From assembly GCA_020064725.1 (NCBI GenBank), contig JAGTWJ010000010.1, forward strand, positions 186,001 to 250,000: a stretch of DNA of 64,000 nt, given 5' to 3'. The notes below the pieces were generated by a model that was not told where the DNA came from, ran no database searches, and saw only the letters and a program-made list of their open reading frames with translations. Shown piece by piece: positions 57,593 to 64,000 of the stretch; within the stretch, counting starts at the first letter, position 1, and each line of letters begins with the position of its first letter. Source of the DNA: Drechslerella dactyloides (lineage: Eukaryota; Ascomycota; Orbiliomycetes; Orbiliales; Orbiliaceae). Position numbers and translations under genes: made by a program.

Positions 57593-60471
57593 TCACACCT
57601 CGATGTTGAAATGCGATATCTGCGAATAGTAGCTACTGATCGCGAGCTCCAGAATGAAAGTCTCATTGAATACCGAGTGGCCGTCGAAGCCACCGATGAT
57701 GAACAGCCGGCTGTCGTGGAGGGCTGCGCCATGGTAACCTCGACCGGAGGGCGGTAGGCCGTAGACCTTCCGTTTATCCCACTGCATGGTGACTATACGC
57801 TATCGTTAGCAAGCTTGATCAGTTCTCAGACTAATCGTCAAAGTACACATACCCAGATTTAATAAAAGCACCTCATTGCTATATTCTAAGCCGTCATGGC
57901 CACCGACCACAAACAGATAACTGCCAATAAGGGTTGCAGTATGGCTCAACCGCGGATAGCTAACTTTGATATCCACACATTTCCATACAGACGTGTCCAC
58001 GTCGAACACCCATACATCCTTGAAGCAGTCGACGCCGTCGGACCCTCCAAAGATAATAAGCTTGTTCTGGACCATATTTGCTGTGTGGTATCCACGAGCA
58101 GTAGGCTTCAGCTGGACGATAGTGTTTGATGACTTGTTGGAACCAGAGTTATTGGTGGCTGTAAAACTCTCTTATTAGCATCCCTCTCCGATCGATCGAA
58201 TATCCCAAGATCACGGGTCTCACCTGTCGACCCAGATAGCAGACTCGTCTGGGAAACATTGGCGTGCTTACCGCTCCGAGCTTGCCCGCCGATTGTCGTG
58301 TTACCGCTCGCGGACGATATCTGCTTCCAGCTCATCTTGGTCAAATCGCTAACGTCCAGTCGCCATACATCATTCAGGGCTCTGACTCCATCCCCGCCCC
58401 CGAACACGTAGAGTCCATTCTTGTATAGGCAGGCTGTGTGGGCGCGTCGTTTGCTTGGGATCGGCCCCGAGATCTTCGGCTTCGTGTACCTATGCGTCAC
58501 CGTGTCCAGCACATATACATCATTATAGTATGTCGGCCCGTCACCGCCCCCAAATATCACGAGCTTCTTATTGACAGCCGTGGTGGTCATCGCTCTGAGT
58601 GGTGGCGGGATATCGCCGGAGACTTCGGGCTTCGACCAGTACATAGAGTCCGCGTCGAATACATATAGGTCGTTGAAGCAAGTCTTAGAATTGCACCCGC
58701 CAAAGACGTATATGGAGCTGCCGATTAACGTGCAAGTATGCGCCCGCACGGCGACAGAGGGCAGGCCGTGCGAAAAGGCCTTGTACCAGTACATTCCGCT
58801 TGCGGGCGCCGGCTCCACCCTTGGCGCCAGCGGGTCGGGCAGGGGCAGTTCTAACGAAGGGGGATGTCTGCGGCCGGATATGCTGGCGTCTCGGGAGGAT
58901 GTCAGCGTCATCTTGTTTGGGTGGCTCCGGTTCGCTTTACTGCCTTTGCCATGCGAGCCGGTTGAGAGGGCCTCGGACGACGAGTTTGAGGAAGACGATT
59001 TCGGCGGCACCTCTTCGCCGGCGAGCTCCCGCTGTCGCTTTATTGCCACGACCTGGTTTAGGGAAGCTGCTCGTAGAGAAGCAGAGGTCGAAGACATGGA
59101 CGATGTAGCATCGTCGCGCGCGGATCGCAAAGATGAAGGTGTTTTCGGCGGAGGTTCAGGATGGGGCGACGCGGATCCCGGGCGCGAAATGTTTTCTCCT
59201 TCCGTCCTTGTGGCCGTCGCTTCGGTGGTTGAAGGATTGGTGTGCAGGAGATCCAGACTACTCTCTACGATCTTCTTTGAGCAGACTACTTTTGCGGGGC
59301 CCATGACGGGCGTGACGCTACCCATGCTGGGGACAGACTTCGATTCGCCGTTGCTGGCGCCGCTGGTGTCCAGCGTGGGTACTGTTGGACCAACGCCACC
59401 TGCTCGAGAAGAGGTTGTGGAATTGGACCGACTTTTTATTTTGAAGTCAGGTTCTGTAATACCACGACCCCTGCGAAACGTGTTATACCTTCCCGGTTCA
59501 CTTGTGGAACCCACCGCTGCGCCGTTGCTGCCGTTGCCATTGCTCTCTTCCCGTATCGGCGTCTGTGGTGTCATTATTCTCCTAGACGCGGGAATCATCG
59601 TAGACCCTGCCCGGTCATCATGCCCGTCTTCTTCCGCCTCCGCGGCGGGATCGCTGTCCCAATTTTCCTCATATCGACTGGTCCCAAACGCGTCAATAAG
59701 CCGCGATGATTTTGGCGGGAGGCCCTCGCTTCTGGTGGATAATGGTGATTCCAAGCCTCTGTCACCCGAAACGGTGGGGCTGTCTCCACCGCTCGCGCCT
59801 ACGTTGGGACCCACAGAGACAGCCCGGCTCGCCTCATAGAGGGGATTCATCGAAGACAATGACGACGACGCCGTTGATGAAAGGGTCGTCGTTGACTCGG
59901 ATGCCAGAGTCTTCAGACTGCCAAGGTACGTCGAAGTTGTTGGGGTCTGCAGCGGGGTATTCTGCAGCGAGGCGACGCTCGGGGAATGCGCACTGCCACT
60001 CCTAGACCTGTTGCTGCTGATAGTGCTATGCGAGTACGAAGGGGCTGCAGGCGCGTGAGGATACGTTGAGGTCGACACTGGCCCCGCAGATGTCGCCCCC
60101 GAATTTGACTTTCCTGAATGGTGACTGCTCCGCGTCTGCAAGCTGGGTCTCCTTCTGTGCGGTGAGAAATTGAGAATGTTAGCAAATGATCCGGCCACCG
60201 GAAACGACGTTCTTTTCTTCAATATCGACGACGACGAAGTCACCGGCGACGACGGCCGGCTGTTCCTGCTATTGCCGCTGCTCCCTGCCGTCGCCGCCCC
60301 GCCTGCAGTCCCTGCTAAGACGCCGCCGTTGCCGTACAGATCGCTCGGGGTAATGGATCGCTCGATCAGGTCCCCGTGGTTGCCCTTGCGCACCGCTTCC
60401 AGAGCCTCCAGCGGCTTGCGTTTGCTCTTCGAACGACTGACCCCGTCCTTGTGCTTATCCTTCTCCCGCAT
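57593..60471 (-). CDS. Six-Kelch beta-propeller protein with long Ser-rich N-terminus
   Basis: Proposed exons on the minus strand: 60471-58224, 58158-57853, 57792-57593; introns 65 and 60 nt, phases agree, 917 aa. Residues 1-560 are Ser/Thr/Pro-rich and probably disordered, with a basic start (KDKHKDGVSRSKSKRKPLEA) and patches such as ILKKRTSFPV and SPHRRRPSLQTRSS that look like phosphorylation sites. The propeller has six Kelch motifs: IYVFGGCNSKTCFNDLYVFD, LVIFGGGDGPTYYNDVYVLD, LYVFGGGDGVRALNDVWRLD, then IIFGGSDGVDCFKDVWVFDV, FVVGGHDGLEYSNEVLLLNL, FIIGGFDGHSVFNETFILEL. Fungal Kelch proteins with such tails include cell-polarity and Ras/G-protein regulators (Tea1, Kel1, Ral2, Gpb types). The order tail-then-propeller and absence of a C-terminal coiled coil argue against Tea1; beyond that no orthologue is assigned. 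Confidence 0.9.
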
Positions 60472-63400
60472 GGTTCGCCAAGTCCAACGCTCTCATACCA
60501 CCGTGGTCGCGTGAGATCCCATGCGCATGCCAGACAAAAGGAAAACTCCTCCCTGGGGGCAGGTAGATGGCGCGCAGGCACCTTCTTTTCGCAACCTGCC
60601 GATGAAAAAAATTTTGGAATCGACTAATTTCGATCCTTCAAGGGTCAAACTCGGTGGTGTTGCCGGGCGGCGGGGAGTGCCGCTAACGGTCCTCTGATTC
60701 TGATGACCGCTGGGTGATGGCGATGCAAAGGAACCACAACCACCATGCACCGCTGTCAATGCGATGCAACAAAGAATAGTTGAGCTTAATGCGATGCGAA
60801 ACCAGGTGACACAAGGGACGAAAGCCGGGTAGTTTGCGGCGGAGGATTCCAACAGATTCGGAAATTTCCGAAGGTCCGCAAATGGTAACCTGTCATATAT
60901 TGATCGCCGAAGTAAAGAATGGTCTTTCTCCGTTCGAGGAAGCTTCGACCGAGCGGGCGAACGAGGGGAGCCAACTAGGCAACGGACGCGGTTCAACGGC
61001 AACGATTGGAAGAAGACTTGAAGGCGGTGTCTCCTAACTAGGCTGCGAAGACGGAGCAGGCTAAGGCGGACTGGAGAGAAGCTGGCAATGCGTTCGAGAC
61101 GGTGGCACAGGGTCCCACGAAACGTGCTTCGAGGTGGAGTTGGAAGGATTGTTTCGAAACAGTCGTCATGAAGCTGAGCAGACACATGGGAGGAGGTGAG
61201 ATGTTGGCTTGGTTGGCAGCTTGAGACCTGCTACCAGGAGCTAGCGGGAGATAACAGTCAGTGCCTCGAGCTGCTGAGACGACCGACTCCGCAGCTGTCC
61301 CTCAGGCGGAATATCCCTCGACAGGCCTGTCGACTACCATGTCATGGTTGGGTCGGCGTTGGGAGAGGCGGGAGCAGAGAGGGGAGAGCTCGAGACACAA
61401 TCCGTCGTCGGAGATGTGGTCGGTCAAGATGAGCCAAATGTTGCCCCGTTCGTGAAAACTTGATCGACGGGGATTAGTTGGCTTGGAGCCTTTTGCCTTT
61501 TTTGCCTTTTCCCTCCAAGAAATTTTCAGCCAGGCGGGTTTGCCTTTTTCTCTACCCTTTGTCACTCCTTTCGGCCGCCGCTGTAACGCATGGCGGTCTC
61601 GTTTTCGTATAATTATGAGGGCTCTTCTCACGCTTGCCTTCTCTTCTCGTCTTCCTCCGCCCCAGATAGCTATAGAGAAAGCACAAGAGAAGGGTCCTAC
61701 TCGGGGTGCCAATAGGGTTTGTTTGTGCCGTGGACCAGATGTTGTGATAAGTGGGACCAAAGGCAGGAGAAGAGATCTGAAACCGCACAAGAACGCAAGC
61801 GAGGTAACTGAGGGGGGCAAAAGGAGCGAGAGGCAAGGGAACCGTCCGGACTATCTCGCTGTCACAGAGCGATAGTCGTTGACCTTAACGGCGTATAACT
61901 GGAGACCAACAGATCGAGTGGTACGCACGTCGAGGAAGGGAGAAAGCCGATAGCAAAAAAAAAAAAAAAAAAAAAAAACTAATCGTGTTCAGGATAGCAC
62001 ATCGACAAGGGGAGCTACGACATACATACCTGGCGTCAACCGTGCTGGCGACATGAAGGGCGTACTCACTCACTATCCCAGCCAGGGACTTCTTCTTCCT
62101 GCTCTTGTCTCTCCTTACGGAGAGCGACTCCCTTGTCGACTCTATGGCGGTTATTGGGTAAAGTAGATCCTGGCGAACTGGTTTTCCGTTGGCTAAACCC
62201 TTCTCCTCTCTTGTCCTGAAGTCCTTTCCCTTTGTTGCTGCCTTTCTTTTCTTCTTTTGAACGTCAAATGCAGTCCCGATCGAGTCCGATGGCGTGCAGC
62301 CAACTGGAATCGAGCAGCGACGCAAGTCAAACCCGTGCAGTCAGCAGGTAGTGGTTGGCCGTCGTGGTAATGGTGGTGTCGAACAGGCGTCAGGCTTGCA
62401 GCGCGGCTGGCTCGAACGTCCTTTCTGGCCCGAGGCTCTCTTCCACGAGATCGCCTAGCTTTTTGCGAATTAAAACCACCAATCTGCGACCTACGCATGG
62501 AGTAGAATATCCGGAAGTCCGATAAACACCACGCGCGATAGTAAATGAGGGAGAGACAGCAAAGAGAGGGAAAAGGACTCTGAGGATTCGATTAGCAAGC
62601 AGACATGCAAGCATACCTGCAAGCAAGCAAGCGATCACGCAGGCAAGCAGCGGCCGCAAAGCACACAAGGCACAGATGACCCGCTCTCCCCAAACAAAAC
62701 ACCGGAATCAATGTGGTGTGCCAGGGCAAGGCGACAAGGTGCCGCGGGAACGGAAAAAGACGAAAGCGGGGTATTGGTTCCTGAAGACGTGAAACTGGCT
62801 TGCAGGTGGAGCTGCGTGCCCCTTAGCGGCATTCGAGAATTTTCCAATAGAGAATTCCTTCGGTCTACGGAGCGCACAGCGGCCTCGATGTCGTGGTCGA
62901 GTCACGAAGAACAGCAGACCGATGAGACCGTTCAAACTTGGGCGTGCTTGTTTTGCTCGCCCGCCCGCTCGCTCGCTTGCTACTCGACCCAGCGGCGGTG
63001 CCACTTCGAAATGTGATAGTTTGACTAGCAGCTCACGAGATCGGCTGCGAGTATGGTGGTGACCCCCAGGAGCATGTCGAGGGGAAAAACGGGGGCTCTG
63101 TTTCAGATTCCACGCTAAGAGCCCGAACTGGTTAGCTGGTGCCGGCCAATTAGCGGTGGATGGTGGAGACTTCTTTTGACGTGGTCCAGAAGACTGCTGC
63201 ATCCAGCAGGCCCGTGGCCAGAGCAAAGAGGGAAGCAGCGCTGAGAAATCAGACGCGAGAAATGGATGGAGTCGATTGCCGCCGTTAGTTGTCGCTGATA
63301 AGATAAATCGAGATATGCGAGCCGACTTTTGATGCCCACGCCCACAGATACCCCAAACGAAGGGAAATGAAGGGAGCTCGTTTCCCTGGACTAGGCTGAG

Positions 63401-64000
63401 AAGCTTTCACAAAATTTCTTGCACAAATGCATTGATACATACGTAGCATATAATTTTCGTGAGCGCCATGTACTGTGGACAGCCGAATGCGGAAAGGTTG
63501 ATTGCAAGTAGGATCGTAGGCACTTGACCGTGAGTAATAAAATGACCGTCGAATGCCTGCGAGTTATCATTTGACGTCAGATTAAGATTATTGCATCCGC
63601 GGTCCACTCGGGATGCAACTGACCAAACGGTCCTTTTTTCTCCGAATTGAAATGAAAGAAAGAAGAAATAACCTGAATTTTGGCTTTCCTCGGTGACGTC
63701 CCTACCCGCTTCGCCAAAGCATCATGCATAGCCTCAGGGCTGACTTCTGGAAGGCGCCGCCGACTCCGAGAATCAGGCTGCCAGTCATGATGCTGATGCC
63801 GTCGGCTCGACCCTGGCAGGGGATATCCTTTCTACATTAGCAAGCGTATAATATACCCTATGGTGGACGCCGCCGACGTCCCTTCGGGCAATCTAGATCT
63901 CCAGATAGTCAATCTTATCTCGCAGGACGATTCTGGTTGGACCCTTATTGGCGAGCCGCCGATAGTTGTCTCGCTTTTTCGTTTTGCTTGCATCATGGCC
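60472..64000. other. Long 5' region of the Kelch gene, low-complexity, no supported gene
   Basis: 3.5 kb. GC-rich and purine/pyrimidine-skewed DNA with many shadow ORFs but no motif-bearing frame. It includes A24 at 61955-61978 and GCAA units at 62615-62635. A plus-strand frame from ATG 63860 is open to the window end (47 codons), too short to judge. The extent fits a long leader and regulatory region of a polarity or signalling gene. Confidence 0.4.
61955..61978. repeat. A24 homopolymer
   Basis: Twenty-four consecutive A on the plus strand, about 1.5 kb upstream of the Kelch ATG. It could be the tail of a retroposed sequence or a nucleosome-excluding promoter tract; no target-site duplication was noticed. 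Confidence 0.85.

Noticed and set aside
58571..59839. 422-codon plus-strand ORF
   Set aside because: Antisense to the Ser-rich part and first Kelch motif of the Kelch gene, which has clear domains on the minus strand.
62708..63226. 172-codon minus-strand ORF
   Set aside because: Arg/Pro/Ser-rich frame in GC-rich skewed DNA, with competing frames on the other strand and no motif.
1..64000. CRISPR arrays, bacterial operons, ribosome-binding sites
   Set aside because: None seen; the window is eukaryotic. The mur pair has a 404-nt spacer and no Shine-Dalgarno context, so it was not treated as an operon.

Overview
The window is nuclear DNA of a filamentous ascomycete (Pezizomycotina). Evidence: most genes carry short introns (about 50-160 nt) with GTRNGT-like donors, CTRAC/CTGAT-like branch sites and AG acceptors. 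The families present are typical of such fungi: an AA9 LPMO, a gEgh16/MAS-type secreted protein, a rhodopsin-like 7-TM protein, a Dal5-type MFS carrier, a NACHT-ankyrin-SPRY STAND receptor and TRAPP-II Trs130. I cannot fix the class from sequence alone. Gene models below were spliced by hand; for each multi-exon gene the phases agree across every junction.

Layout. 0-5 kb: 3' end of a GH78 rhamnosidase (+), a doubtful one-TM ORF (-), and a nine-exon MFS carrier (-). 5-8.7 kb is empty. 8.7-10.9 kb: eight-exon 7-TM receptor-like gene (+). 12.5-15.7 kb: a 997-aa protein of unknown function (-). 16.8-22.7 kb: two secreted proteins on the minus strand, an AA9 LPMO with a six-Cys tail and a gEgh16-like protein with an Asn/Gly/Tyr tail. 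24.7-26.8 kb: eight-exon APC permease (-). 28.3-30.1 kb: acyltransferase-3 membrane enzyme (-). 34.0-36.8 kb: intronless murA and murB homologues (-). 39.9-41.6 kb: secreted type-B carboxylesterase/lipase (+). 42.8-48.7 kb: a 1768-aa NACHT-ankyrin-SPRY receptor in nine exons (+). 49-55.4 kb: DUF202 membrane protein (-) and Trs130 (+), divergent. 56.2-60.5 kb: a small secreted Cys protein (+) and a six-Kelch protein (-). 60.5-64 kb: a long leader or intergenic region with low-complexity DNA.

The outstanding feature is the murB-murA pair. These are the two committed enzymes of bacterial peptidoglycan precursor synthesis (UDP-GlcNAc to UDP-MurNAc), head to tail and without introns in a fungal chromosome, with all the catalytic residues I could align retained. 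Neighbours are plainly eukaryotic (introns on both sides), so this looks like inter-kingdom transfer that has been kept under selection rather than contamination. The pair lies in a gene-poor stretch (30-40 kb) with secreted, transport and immune-receptor-type genes around it. The right-hand 15 kb (Trs130, Kelch, DUF202) looks like core genome.
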